This document shows positions 11,791 to 24,170 of a stretch of DNA of 64,000 nt, one piece after another (position 1 is the first letter of the stretch; each line of letters begins with the position of its first letter). Source of the DNA: Gavia stellata. Its lineage: Eukaryota; Chordata; Aves; Gaviiformes; Gaviidae. A program made the translations under genes and the position numbers. Under the pieces are notes generated by a model that did no database searches, had not been told where the DNA came from, and was given only the letters and a program-made list of their open reading frames with translations. The DNA lies in contig NC_082599.1 of NCBI RefSeq assembly GCF_030936135.1, forward strand, positions 10,061,472 through 10,125,471, in the 5' to 3' direction.

Positions 11791-12929
11791 CTCCGTGGCT
11801 TTCTTGACTCACTGAGACACCATTTACCTTTGGTTTCTAATTACATTTAATAGTTCAATAAAAATACTATATTAGGAAACATATACTTACAAAAAACCTC
11901 AGTGTTTTGTACAAAGAAAACATCTTGAATAATTGATAAATCATTTTCCTTCCCTTTTTCAATTAAGAGCACGGACCTAATCTCTAGAGCCAATTATTTA
12001 ACTGCATTTGAACCCATTTCTAAATAGTTGCTTCACTGCTTCTCCTCCATCAGTGCTCACAGTGGACCTTCAGCAACCAAAAATCAAGAGTGGAGTACAA
12101 GAGTAAAGTCAGTACAGACCACAGCCAAATTTGATCTCAGTCTGTTACTACTAGAGAATACCATTGATGTGTAACCCCTGTCAAGTGTGAAAACAATACT
12201 GCAGATACCAAATGCCACCTAACTTTATAGATCAGCTCTGCAAGCTGCAACATGATTGCTTGAGTTCAGAACTGAGTACAGAATCCATCTTTCTCCTACA
12301 GAGAGCTTTGGGAGGCCTGACCAAACAGAAGTTTGTCTGGAGTGGAGGGTGACCGTGTTCTGCACCACCAAATAGAAAATATATTCCTGTGTGTTTCCCA
12401 GCATGATCCCTTTAGAAGGGCTACAGATAGCTAACACACCTTTGGAAAAAGCAACTGGTATGAGACAAGCAGCAAAAAGAGATTGCCCATCTCACCTGCT
12501 TGGTTCAACAAACCTTTGCAAAAAAAGGATGCTTACCAGAAGGGTAGAGAGTATCAGGCAAGCAGGAGTAAGTAGCATGCAATTCAAAAATGAAAGAGGG
12601 GGGGGAAAAATCACGTCAAATGTGTTTAGATAACTGGAAGAAAATAGCAAAAAGATACACCTTTCCATATGTGTGCCATCTGATTCTCGTACAACAAATG
12701 ACAGTCACAGAGTGTGACATGACATTGTAAAACATGCCTCAGTTGCTTTTTACTGGAGCTAGATATATTCCCACTTAAATTCCATATCTCTATCATTGAT
12801 ACTGCATTCAAAGAGGCAGAAAGTTGGTTTCACTGTTTGTCTTCTGATGAACCAACATGCTCAAGAGTGAAAGATCTTTAACAAAAATAAAGCCATGCTA
12901 CTAAGAGTTTGGAGCAAAATATAAAGAGC
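11791..12929. other. Intergenic, nothing specific seen
   Basis: Noncoding sequence. The open frames at 12225-12437 (-) and 12391-12633 (+) overlap each other on opposite strands and neither has coding-like signals. A short G run occurs near 12598-12605. Confidence 0.45.
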
Positions 12930-13170
12930 TAATGATCTAAATAATGAAACTACAAGGGAGTTTTAGGAAGGCAGATTGTAATTAGCCAACTGGAATTTAG
13001 CCAGGACACCACAGCTAACACCTCTGTGACCTTCAATCAACACTCCTTTAATATGCATGAAGTTGGGTTTCTTTATCATTAATAAACTGAATGGAAATCC
13101 AATTGGAGCTAATACTCTGTTGGTTGATTTTCATCATCACAGAGCTGCTGGAACAATGAAATTCATGGGG
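12930..13170. promoter_or_regulatory. Possible conserved noncoding element
   Basis: There is a dense set of homeodomain/POU-like cores within about 200 bases: GTAATTAGCC, TTTAATATGCATGAAG, TTTATCATTAATAAAC, ATCCAATTGGAGCTAAT and GGTTGATTTTCATC. The sequence is free of simple repeats. This resembles developmental enhancers in vertebrate gene deserts. It is inference from composition and motif density only. Confidence 0.25.
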
Positions 13171-14182
13171 GAAAAAGTTGTGAATACTCAGTCTTAAATG
13201 CTTAGCTAGCTAGCAGTCTGTCCCCCTTGTAATACTTCTGACGCTGACAGCTGTTGGATGCACATAGAAAATGTTTTCACACTCATAGCTGGGATGTATA
13301 AGCAACGTGGTCACCCTGGATCTCTCCCTGCCAGAAACCAAACCACCCAAATTCCCACTGTAGTCAGTCAGATGGAAGAAGAATCCGCAGAACAACACCT
13401 TGAATTCACTTCCACACTCCTACGAGGCCACTTTAGTTCTTGGTATCTTTTCTGAACTGCATGCTGCACCCACCTACTTTATTAAGGCACAAAAGTGCCA
13501 GGTCAGAACAGCACAAAGCCTGATCATTTTGTTGTTTCTACACAGATCAACACCCCCAGCATTAAAGAAAAGCTAATCACAGGAAGGCCATGATTCACAG
13601 GCAGCCATTTCAAATGAAGGAATCCCACCCCACACAAAGCAGCTCTGTGGAATAAAACTTTGAACTAGCTACCCCTGTTTAGGAGTGTTGATAGCAAGAT
13701 TAATCATCCTTCTGTTGAGAGGCAGAAGCTGCCACAATGATGTGTCACCAGCACTTACCGAGCAAGGATGTATTCATCACAAGTGACAAGACTGCAGAGA
13801 AGTGAAATTCTTGTTTAATATTTGTCTGTATGCTAATGCAGTTTGAAAACAAAGTTCTCTAAAGCTGGATGAGAAGAAAAAAGAGAAGAAAAAAGAAAAG
13901 GAAGAAGAAAAATGCTTTAGCCAAAGTAAACTACAGGAAGAAGTAAAGCAATTTAATTTTTTTACTCATTTTACAGACCTTTTGAGATTTAATCTGCACA
14001 GCCATTAGGGATTTAAAGAGGACTGATGTTTAACTTGTTTGCCCATTTGACTTAAGACAAATCCATCTGACAACAACAAAGCACTTTCTTTGTCTTCACC
14101 ACCACTTAATTTAAAGGGGACATGTTTACTACCAGCTTTATCTGTTTAATACAAATAGTCTTTTACATTCTTTAATCCTGTC
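13171..14182. other. Intergenic; short TAGC microsatellite
   Basis: Noncoding. A short tetranucleotide run (TAGC repeated three times) lies at about 13203-13214, and a purine-rich AAGAGAAGAAAA-type stretch lies at about 13870-13912. The small frames at 13210-13398 (-) and 13258-13455 (+) overlap on opposite strands and look like chance. Confidence 0.45.
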
Positions 14183-14206
14183 AAAAAAAAAAAAAAAAAA
14201 AAAAAA
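14183..14206 (+). repeat. Poly(A) tract, 24 A
   Basis: An uninterrupted run of A. No retroposed gene body or SINE is recognisable immediately upstream, so I treat it as a simple homopolymer. Confidence 0.9.
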
Positions 14207-17200
14207 CCTCCAGAAACCATTTGGTCCCTTCCAAAGCCCAAAGCCGGACTTTGGGGCAACCTGATATTGATAAAATATCTTAGCTGTACAAAAACACTGC
14301 ACTGAACAATTTACATCTTCTTTATAAAAGCAGAAAAAATGTTATTGCTGAAGTGTCTGTTGAACACTGTACACTTTTTTGTAACTCAAGCTGTTGATCT
14401 GCAGGAATCCTATTGCAAATGCATATATTTATTTCATATAGCTGCATGCACAAAACTTAAGTTAGCATTAGTGAGGATTAATGTCAAAGAGCATAATAAC
14501 CACATCATCTCTCAATGTCACACTATTACTAAAAACTTTACCCTTCTCAGGAGAGTTGAATGTTCTTTCTTAAATGCACATATAGCCTTGAATTGCATTT
14601 TTTTCTCATGGTATATTCTCTTCCATGACCATCAGTGTCTCTTGGTTGTTTAATGCTAGTACAGATAGAAAACGTGATATTCTGTAAAAGTGTTAATCAC
14701 CTGCTGGTCAGGTCTATTCTTTTCTAATGAGTGCATTTTCTCATCTCTGCTGTTGATGTTATCCACGATCTAGGAAAAGAGCGGAGTAACGAGAATCGAC
14801 AGATTCCAATAGTCTTAATGCTGGAACTGTCTGCTGTATGACCCTAAACAAGTGATTCAGCCCCAGACCAGCATAACATGTGAGCATATGCTTAATGTTA
14901 AGTTAAAGAACAATCATTCATAACAACGATGTGTTTTAGTGTCTCATTGCATTGGAGCCTTGCCTTGCCTCTGTATTTCAACTTCCCCATCTGCAAAACA
15001 CACTACTAAGAGTTATTCCAGTGAAAAGGCATTGTAAGTACAAAGTATTACTCTTGTCACTTTCCCTGAGGACTTTGATCAGGTGGTGCCAAAATATCCC
15101 GTAGGGTGTCCGAGGTTAAATTTTGTATTTTGCAGTTTAAAATGAGTAGTCCGCAGGTTTCAGAGCCTTGCAGAGCACTGTTTGTAGATGCACCAACTGT
15201 GTGCTCTTCTTGTATTTAAAATATTCTACTACCATACATCCTTCCCCTTCTTTAAATATGAAGGAGAAAATACATGTCTGTAAAATACATTCAGGGCTTA
15301 GTATTTTTAATAGAAAACACTATAAAAATTGTGTACTGTTTTACTTACTATGTCAGTGTTGCTTCAGGAATTAGACAGTTATTAAAATAAAGCCTTTTAT
15401 CTTCAGATTCAAAAAGAAATGGAACTTAAAGACACCTCTGACAAAATACTCATAGTGAATACACTCATGAGTAAACTCAGCCATACAAAAGCTAAGTGAT
15501 TATTAGCCCCTGGTTAAACAAGAAGCTAGTGGAAGAAATGAGAACAAGCCAATACTAAGCATTTGCATAGGCCTTTTCACACAAGAATTTAAAACATTTT
15601 ACAATAAAAACAACAACAAAAAAAGCAGCACTTGATTCCTGAAACTCAAGTCTTCTGCCGTATCTCCTACAAATCAATCTTCCACAGAAAATGCTGGTTC
15701 TAACATTTACTTTGTTACACGTATTTTCACCCCACCTCTGTACCAGGTATATTGAGTAAACTACAATCTTACACCAATACACGCACTTTTGAAATCAGAT
15801 GAATATTTGAACTTCATTATAGAGGCTTCTATAAAACCCAGTTACACCCAATCCTCTAAAATCAAGTCAATCTTTAGTTGTAATAATAAAAATCATATTA
15901 CAATAATGGTATTTTCAAGGTAATGGCACAATAAAGACCTGCTAAAAGGCAGTCTTTATCAGTCTAATAACTGTACTATTTTTAAAACAGACCATGGCCC
16001 TAGAATAGGTTAGATTTTCAGAAGTTTATCTGAAAATTTGCCCCTTAAGAGAATATTTAAGATTTTAAGTTCTTTTGGAGGGAGGCTGCCTAATTATTAC
16101 ATGTTTGTATAGCACCTGGAGGACAGAAGTCTTCATTCTATGTGTCAACATCATAGGAATAATAAATAAAACTAGTAATATTTTCATTAGTATTGTGTTA
16201 ATTGATTGATGAAAATATCTAGCTTGGTCTCAGAAATCTTGCCATTTTAATCAGAGATGCAACATCTTTCCCCCCTCAAAAGAAAAAACCATGCTGCTGC
16301 CCCATGTCATTTATGAGAGCAAGACTGGGGGACCCATGTGTAAAAAGTGCACCCCAATTTTACAGACCTCTTTTGAAAGCCTCACTGGACTATTTTTGAA
16401 AGCACGAAGATAGTAACTGAGAGGCTGTCTTTTCCTTCAGTTGCAAAGGTATACATGGGGGGTAATTAAATTGCAATTAACTTCTAACCACCTTGTCTCT
16501 CAACAAAGTGATTCTCTCCTGTGGGAAAGGAGAAAGTAAACGGGAGTTGAAGGTGTGGTGTACTTCCCTCCCTCCTTTCCCAGAGCTGAGGAATGCCTAC
16601 TCCAGCTGGAAAAATATAAACAGCTCCAATGAATCACAGAAGTTTGGACATCTTGCTTAGTTACTTGATGCCAGATATCTAATAATGCAGGCACTCACTA
16701 ATCCCCCACATACCTGGCGTTTTTGGAGTAAGACAGAGTATCAATAGTTGGTTAGCGAAGACAGGGACTGTAATTAGCCTTACTTTGTAGGGATTTATAA
16801 TTTTAGACTATGCAAGTGGTGGCATTTAAATTTTCTGCCTGACCTCTCTTCACATTTTCATGTATATAAACTGTAAGAAAAGCCTTGGGTGTCCTCCTTT
16901 CTCAGAGGAAGGCCAAAAAAAATTCCTTGGAGTCAACCTCAGTGAAGGAAAATAGACATGCTGAAATAAAGAAAAAAATCATGTTGAACTTCAAGAATTC
17001 TACAGTAAGTAACCATCTCAAAGGCATGGGAGTGACTGGACATTTTCCAAACATGACCTCTCCCAGTGGCAGTGCAGTGCTGGATGTCATGCTGAGAAAT
17101 GGGACAACCTGAAGAGGAGGAACATGTTTTATTGTTTTTTAATTAATAATGATCACACTTCAGCTACGCAGGCAAAATGATATGCCATAGAAGTAAACGC

Positions 17201-19440
17201 AGGTGAAAGAAAACAGCTTTTTACTACAAATTTTCCAGTGCAAGAATCTTCTGTGTCTATGCTATAACTGTAATGTCTCACCATTACTTAAAGACAGTTG
17301 AAACTGGGCAGGCCTCTGCACCGCAGAGGATGTCACCGTAAAGAAAATCCCTCTCACAGCCAAGATGCCCCAAATCTGTGATGCATTTTGCTGTGCGCTG
17401 CTTCAGTTTCATCTGAAATGGTACACCCGCAAGATGACCAGTAAATCTGTTGTGGGAATAAAAAATGCTGCTTCTCTGAAAAGACCCCCACTTCTTCAAT
17501 TGTTATAGGGCCTGAGAGTTTTATTGATGTATTTTTGGTTACCTTTGGGCTTTATATTCTTTCTTCATTTAACGTTGAGAGCAAATACGGACATTTTATG
17601 GATCAAAGACTGTAAGTTGCTCTCTAATGTGCCACTGTCAAAAAAAAATGAAGACTCTCAAAACTTGTGACATGAAATAGAGAATTAGGCATTTGGTGGG
17701 ATAGCATGGGTCAGAATGTCAAAGTTTCCACTTTCAGTGTGCACCTTCTTGTGTCAAAATTCATTTCACATTCAAAATATCCTCACAAAATGTGTCTCAC
17801 AAATTACTCCTATTTTTAAGAAACTTTCCATTGCTTTGAAGACCATTGCCAGTGCAGTCAGAAACTATATCAGAATCAAGAGAACACTGATAAGAATTAG
17901 GGGAAAGATTATTCATTTATTCATACCCATTGTATCAAGAATCAGGTATCCCCTACAAGGCAAATGCTGTATGTTTAATTTACAACAGCTGACCTGAGCA
18001 TCACACTACAACCAAGCAATGTATTAGAACAAAGTTTCCTCACCGACAAACAATGGAAAGTCAACAATGCAGCTTGTTATTACAGCAAATAAAAGCCAAA
18101 TGACTTGAGGCTTTTCCTCGTACACTTCTTTTTGCTAAAGGAGTTTGTCAGGACATAGGAGGGGTATTTGCAAGTGCAGTGAACACAGACCATAAAAATG
18201 GATGACAAAGATAATAAAATTTGAAGATATCAGGACTCTCAATCAGACAGTCACTGAGAACCTGAGCGTACAAGCCCAGAACAACAGCCACAAAGGTGCT
18301 GAGTCCTTTCAGCTCCTGATGATTTTGTCTCTAAAGGAATACTTTGTCGAGGGTGTTACCTGTAGGAACACTTTTTAGGTAATTGTGCTCGCTGTAACTA
18401 TTTCTTGATACCAGAAGAGAACTCTACTTTCACATGCTTATTGAAGAATATTATGCCAAGGCATCCAGAAGAAAGTAGGGAACCCTTTTACAATTTTATA
18501 AGTAATTAAACATTGATTCGTGGTAGGCATTGTTCAATTGCACGAAAAACTGAGAAGGTATTGTGGAAAATGTAAGTTATTCATATAAGTTCCTGGTTTT
18601 AATATAAAAAAGCAGAAGAGGTCCTCTAGAATCTAGCTATGCAGAATTTTATTTTAGTATCTCATTATCTTTTATTCAGGTGAGGAGCTAATCCAATTTT
18701 GGTGCAACTGTGTAAATGTGGCACAGTAAAAAATTAAAAATATAGTTTTGGTTGCCATTTGTACCCTCTCTACTCTATTTCACAGCTCAACTTCGCCAGC
18801 TAACTTTCACCTCTCATGATACACCAACATGGTTCAACCTTACCTCACTCTTGGCAACTCATGGTTCAGGGAAGATAAAGGATAACTGAAGAGTTTGTCT
18901 CATTGAGGAAACTGGGAGAAGGAAGTGCAAAAATTACAGCCATTAAAGCCTGCATAAGGATCTATTTACTTTTAAAAATCACATTTCCTTGTAGCAGAGG
19001 AGAGAATTTTTAATAGGTTATAATAGTGACAAAATATGAATATTGATAAAATGCAAAAGTAAAATGTAAAGTGGTATAATATAAAAGGCATTTCTTTCTC
19101 AAATGTGTATAGGATAACCACTGTCAGCAGCTAACATTGTAGCCAGCTAAACCCAACCATCCGATTAAGCTAGGTTACATCACTCAAAGATTAGGGTCAA
19201 ATAATATTGTAAAGTATCAGAGGTGATGAAGGGATGGACAGAGATTAAAACACACAAACAGTAGGATGTCAGGTACAAGAAATGGAAGGTGCATGAAATT
19301 AAAACATGAGACAAAGAGATCTGATGAATGCTGAAAAGAGACACAGATATTACAGATACGAAAATACACCACTGGCCTGATTCTCATTTGTGTTATGGAG
19401 CCTTTATTCCTTTCTGATTGTTTAAAGCGGCTTTAAAAGA
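14207..19440. other. Intergenic, no gene supported
   Basis: More than 5 kb of AT-rich DNA. Open frames such as 14339-14653 (+) and 17716-17997 (+) have no in-phase splice partners and no motif I recognise. A weak similarity to turtle/bird palindromic repeats (GAGCATATGCTTAATGTTAAG) appears near 14882-14902, too short to call. Confidence 0.45.
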
Positions 19441-19460
19441 AAAAAAAAAAAAAAAAAAAA
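19441..19460 (+). repeat. Poly(A) tract, 20 A
   Basis: A homopolymer run preceded by a short GA-containing A-rich stretch. The 60 bases before it (GGCCTGATTCTCATTTGTG-like, then AAAGCGGCTTTAAAAG) weakly resemble old amniote interspersed repeats, but I cannot confirm an element. Confidence 0.85.
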
Positions 19461-22400
19461 GAAGGTTCCAAAAGTTTTTAAATGAAATATACAGTGAAAC
19501 CATAACCCCACTGGAGTTACTGGCATGACCTCATCTGCTTCAGTGCTGACAAGAACTTAAGTCTTTTTCTTCAATAAATTATGTAGCACTAGAGCTGGTT
19601 AAATACAGAAAAAAGAAGTATTCATATTCCAAAAACTATTCAGACTAACTAGGTTTCTAACCTCTTTATTCATCATTCATGCATATTCACCTGAACTCAT
19701 TTTCATTTGCATGAATGGAGAATGTTTCAAAGACTTATACTTGATGTGAACACCTTGGGATGTTGCCCTATGCAACCTATTCAGAAAGCAAAACCATTAT
19801 CATGTGTACTAGGTAACCAGCCCCAAAGTACACAGTGAAAAACAAAGATACAGCAGGGAAACAGCCCAGAAGAAGCCATAAAATGAAATTAAATTGCCAT
19901 GAATTATTTGGTGAATACATCTGAAAAAGAAATACATTCACAGAAATTGGAATCAATCTGCCAAATTATTTACAAAGGGAAAAAAAGATTGATTTAACTG
20001 GATAATGGCATTGCTACCGATATAATCAACTTTTGTTGGGAAGGTTTAGTTTGGGGTTTAGTTTGAGCTGCTTGAAACTGGAGTGCTTTAAAATTTCACA
20101 CAGACAATTCCATTGGGTTTGTTACAGGAGTAGGTGTATTTCAAAGCTGCTTTTAAAAACTAAACACAAGTGAAAGAATAACTATGTCACTTAATTGAAA
20201 ATATTAGATGCAAACCAACAAATGGTACAAAAAGAACAGGTCGTCTCCCCTCTATACTGCTCTCTTGCAGTGGTAAGTCTGAATGCCAGACGTGTTAATA
20301 CACAAGTCAGTAAGTAGAAACTAGCTACACTCATACTACCCTGACCAAACCTCTCTTATAAAGGAGGGAAATGGAAAACTGTTTTCATCCTGACTGCCTC
20401 ATATGAACCTCACTTTCAACTGAGTATCAACTGCTAATGAAAGGTTCCTTCAGACTGCCTTGTACTTTTACTCTGAATCAAAGTATCATGACTGCTTTCA
20501 CCTGCTTCTGCCAGGATAATCATTTGAAAGTTGATCAAACATATCTGAACCAGTACAAGAGCAACAACTGATGGAGACGGATGCTGTCAGCTAGGAAGAT
20601 GTCTTCACGCACTATTTGTTCAGCACTTGTCACCTTTGGATCACAGTACCTCTGTGTGCACCTTTCTTTTTTATTATGACAACACTGCAGTCCAGTAGCT
20701 TTCATTCCTGAAAGCTTGATGAAAATACTTGATGATTTTTTGAAATATGAGAAGAAGCTGCTTATCTTTGGAAAGATGTTTTCTTTGATGCTGGTGTAAA
20801 AATGCATGGAATGCATCTAAACTCAATTAAGGAATATTTGTAGTATCACTTAACCTCTTACAAATGCTTCCTGGCCAATTGTAAAGAGAGCTGACATTTT
20901 CTTTGAACAGAAGAGAAAAAGGAGCAGGGAGATTCATATTAAAACATACTTCCTGTGGGAATATAGTCTGGGAAATTTCTTCCCAGAAGAGAAAAGTTTT
21001 AGGGCTGCCAACAAAATATAACATTATGTAACATCAGGTCATTGCTTAAAGGTTAGATACAGCATACTATTCATTATCCAAGTCAAATCCATCTAAAGGT
21101 GCTGGACAAATTCAAAAACATCAAAAATATTTCTGTATTTTATTTAAGAATGTTACTACCTAGAAACACTGTTCCTTAGCTCACTTGTACTGCACAAATT
21201 TTCCCACTTCCTAATGAAAACATAACAAAGCATTTTCCCACTCTTGGAGTCTTGCAGTTGGATACTCAAGAAAAATTGCTATGTTTTTCAGAGGTGGCTT
21301 CCAATAAATTTAATTCATTTAAGAGTTTCATTATGGCAGATAAACAGGAACATAGTGGCAAAGATCTGAGAAAGAACAGACTGTGTTAATAAGACATACT
21401 TCTGAGATCCCCAAGTCTGAAGGAATACAGACCTCATCACTTCCAAGCTGGCCATTACAATCTAAAGTAAGTCTCAAGATGCTGCAAGGTGCTGTTACTA
21501 TCTTACTATTTGAGTATTTTACATCTCTAAATTCATTAACAAAAAACAGCTCCTTTCCCCTCTGATTATTCACATCGATATCTCTAGGAAACATTGGTGG
21601 CAATACTTCAGCTCCTAATATCTCATGGTCCAGATTCTTACAGCCCAAACCCCATCCGAATCCTAACTCTTGCTGCTTGTTGCCTTTAGGCTTTCAAGGA
21701 TTCTCAAGCAACAGAAAGCATCAAATAAATGGAGATTAGGTTGTATGAATAATGGAGCTCCATGTCCAGATCCATACCATGTCTCTCCAGGGTTCCTGGT
21801 TTTAACACAGTCTTGGAGGAAGAGGGAAGGAATAGTACAGTGTAACACATAGCATTTGCTTCCCCTACCTCTGCCAATATTACTCACCCAACTGAGACTG
21901 AGCAACAGACATCAGTCTCCAGGAAAGTAATACTCAAGAGTTCTCCAAGCACTACACAAAAGGTAACAGAGTCTGAATTGTTTTGGTTTTTAAATGCAGT
22001 AGAACAAGGAAAAGTGAACATCAAAACACTCCATGTTTCTGAACATCAAATCTCAGCTGTTTTTTCACTTACGTGGATGATACAAATGTGACATCAACAG
22101 GCTTTTTTAAAGAATGATAGTGGGTAACTACAGACAGAAAAACTGAAATGTAAGAAAATTCTTTGACTGTTCTAAAAACATTTATAAAGGAAGGGTGTGT
22201 ATTTATTCAGCCAGCACTAGGGTAAGATCGAAGGTAACAGATGAGGAATTAAGCAGCAACCTGATAACACCATCATTATGAAATATTATTCACAACAACA
22301 AAGTGTCAGCCATCCTTGATTAACATTCAAGAATAATAATGGAATTGCTAGTGTACTGTGGACAATTTTCTCCACGTTGGAGAAATTGTGGTCAGTAATT

Positions 22401-23049
22401 AAATGAGTGGAGTTTATGCTGGCAAATATCTAGTCAAATTCTGCATTGGCACAGTATCTACACCACTGCCACGCAGAAAGCCATACACAAGCTACCCTCA
22501 ATGAAGTCAGCTCAAATACTCATGCTAAATACCCGAGTATGCGGCAGACTTCCTGGGAGGGATTTCCAACCCATATTCCCAGGACAATATTGTTAGTATT
22601 GGCCATTATCTACTTTCCATACAAAGGGTACAAGCTGTTGACCAAAGGCTGTTGTATCATGAGATAAATGACTTCCTGAAATCCCCAGGATAAAGGCACT
22701 GGGAGATAATGCAATACATAATGACCTCAGGTAGCCTTTAGACTAAGTCTGAGCTTCCATAAGCAGGAGAAACTGGAATTTCCTACACTGTTTATTGAAT
22801 GGGGACATATTTTGGTCATTCCCAATCAGTCTGCCTTTAGCATCAAGGAAACAGCAGATCGGTGGGATTTGGAATTTTAAGTCCCAGTTCCTTATAAGCC
22901 TTTATTGCAAAATAAGGAACAATCACACTAGCATATGTCTAGCATATATATGGAAGGAGACCTCTTTTGCCTGGTTCCTCCAGACAGAAGCTGGCAAGGT
23001 AACTAGTAACACACTAAGCCATATGAAGAAAAACCTTGCACACTTTTTT
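19461..23049. other. Intergenic, no gene supported
   Basis: AT-rich noncoding sequence. An octamer ATTTGCAT is present at 19705-19712 beside other POU-like A/T motifs (CATGCATATTCACC just upstream), the only regulatory-looking cluster noticed. Open frames at 20535-20816 (-), 21331-21648 (-) and 22795-23115 (+) lack splice signals and homology and are treated as chance. Confidence 0.45.
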
Positions 23050-23089
23050 CCAATTTGTTTTTCCAAATTGTTTTCCCAATTTGTTTTGT
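23050..23089 (+). repeat. Imperfect 13-bp tandem repeat, three copies
   Basis: Three adjacent units of the form CCAATTTGTTTT(T/C/G), the middle one reading CCAAATTGTTTTC. It is a small degenerate minisatellite. Confidence 0.7.
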
Positions 23090-23597
23090 TTTATTTGCAA
23101 AGTGTTTATTCATAAAGATTTATCAGAAGGTGAGCACCCACTTTTGCATTTTTCCCAATTCACGCTTTAAGTGCCCTGCGCTCTGAACATCCAGGACTGT
23201 TGTGTTATCTAAGTGACTCAGACTGGAAAGATCCACCCCCTTGCAGGTTTTGGATCATCATGAACAAAACATTCTAGGTCACTTTGGTGTTCAAGCCAAA
23301 ATCCAAATGCATCAATACCTAACAAATACTTCACGGGTATACTTTAGATATTGTACACTGTCCTGGCAAAAGGATATTTCATTGCATTTATAATGTAATG
23401 AAGGAACAAATAGATTGCTTCCACATGGAGCTCTGACTCCGTATCTGTGTGGGAGATCTATAACTAGATTTCTCTGCTTTCTCTTTTCTTCTTTCAGTCT
23501 TCCAGTTCCTTCATCCATGTAAGTTCTTCCTTCTGCAGTGCCTTCTTTTCCCATCCTTCTTGGAAAGAATGGTCAAAAGGTTTCAACACAAGAATAT
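23090..23597. other. Intergenic, nothing specific seen
   Basis: Noncoding sequence between the small tandem repeat and the next homopolymer tract. The minus frame at 23312-23554 has no support as a gene. Confidence 0.4.
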
Positions 23598-23621
23598 AAA
23601 AAAAAAAAAAAAAAAAAAAAA
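23598..23621 (+). repeat. Poly(A) tract, 24 A
   Basis: An uninterrupted A run. It lies about 140 bases before the start of a decayed CR1-like stretch but is not part of it, since CR1 ends in an octamer repeat. Confidence 0.9.
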
Positions 23622-23764
23622 TCAAAATCCTTGAAAATCGGGGATCCTACTTACTGGTGGGCTGAAAAAGAAACAAAATCAGTGGGATGCAATCAGAAAT
23701 ATTTGAGACACAGAATGGGAAAAACAGATTACTATAGCCAGTGTGGATCTGATAAACGTTGATA

Positions 23765-24170
23765 TTAAACATATTGGGATAGAATTTGCCTGAGATTTAA
23801 GAAGGCCTTTTGATACCCTAATCTAAAAGTTAAACATCCCCAGAACTGGGAAGGAGCTGTTTATTGGACTGGGAGGATATCAAAGACAGAAAGCCCTTGT
23901 GAATGGAAAAGTGTAGGGCAAAGGGAAGTGATTAGCAGGTCACCACAAGGATCGATATGAGGACAGTTTCTGCTCACACTGGATATAACATAAAATAAGA
24001 ACACAGCATGGAAGAAGAGCTTAGCAATGATTAAAATAAAGAAAAGGATGGAGCAGTATTAAGTTTGGTGCCAATAATTTTGCAAGTGATCTGAACAAAC
24101 TAGGAAAGCATATGGGAAAATTCTTGGCTTCCTTATTGCAACCTGAAGAAATGCAGGTTGAAGAGACTTT
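23765..24170 (+). mobile_element. Ancient CR1-like reverse-transcriptase relic
   Basis: The order of decayed blocks follows the CR1 reverse transcriptase. A stretch like GATTTAAGAAGGCCTTTTGA (about 23795) corresponds to the DFxKAFD block. GCAGGTCACCACAAGGATC (about 23936) corresponds to the TSGVPQGS block. The ATTTTGCAAGTGATCTG-like sequence (about 24077) sits where the FADD box should be. Similarity is weak, with several indels and no readable frame, so this is a tentative call. The downstream part to about 24.6 kb may belong to the same relic but is not recognisable. Confidence 0.4.

Noticed and set aside
14870-14910. Single arm resembling a reptile palindromic repeat
   Set aside because: Too short and no second arm; the similar sequence at about 24570 was left out for the same reason.
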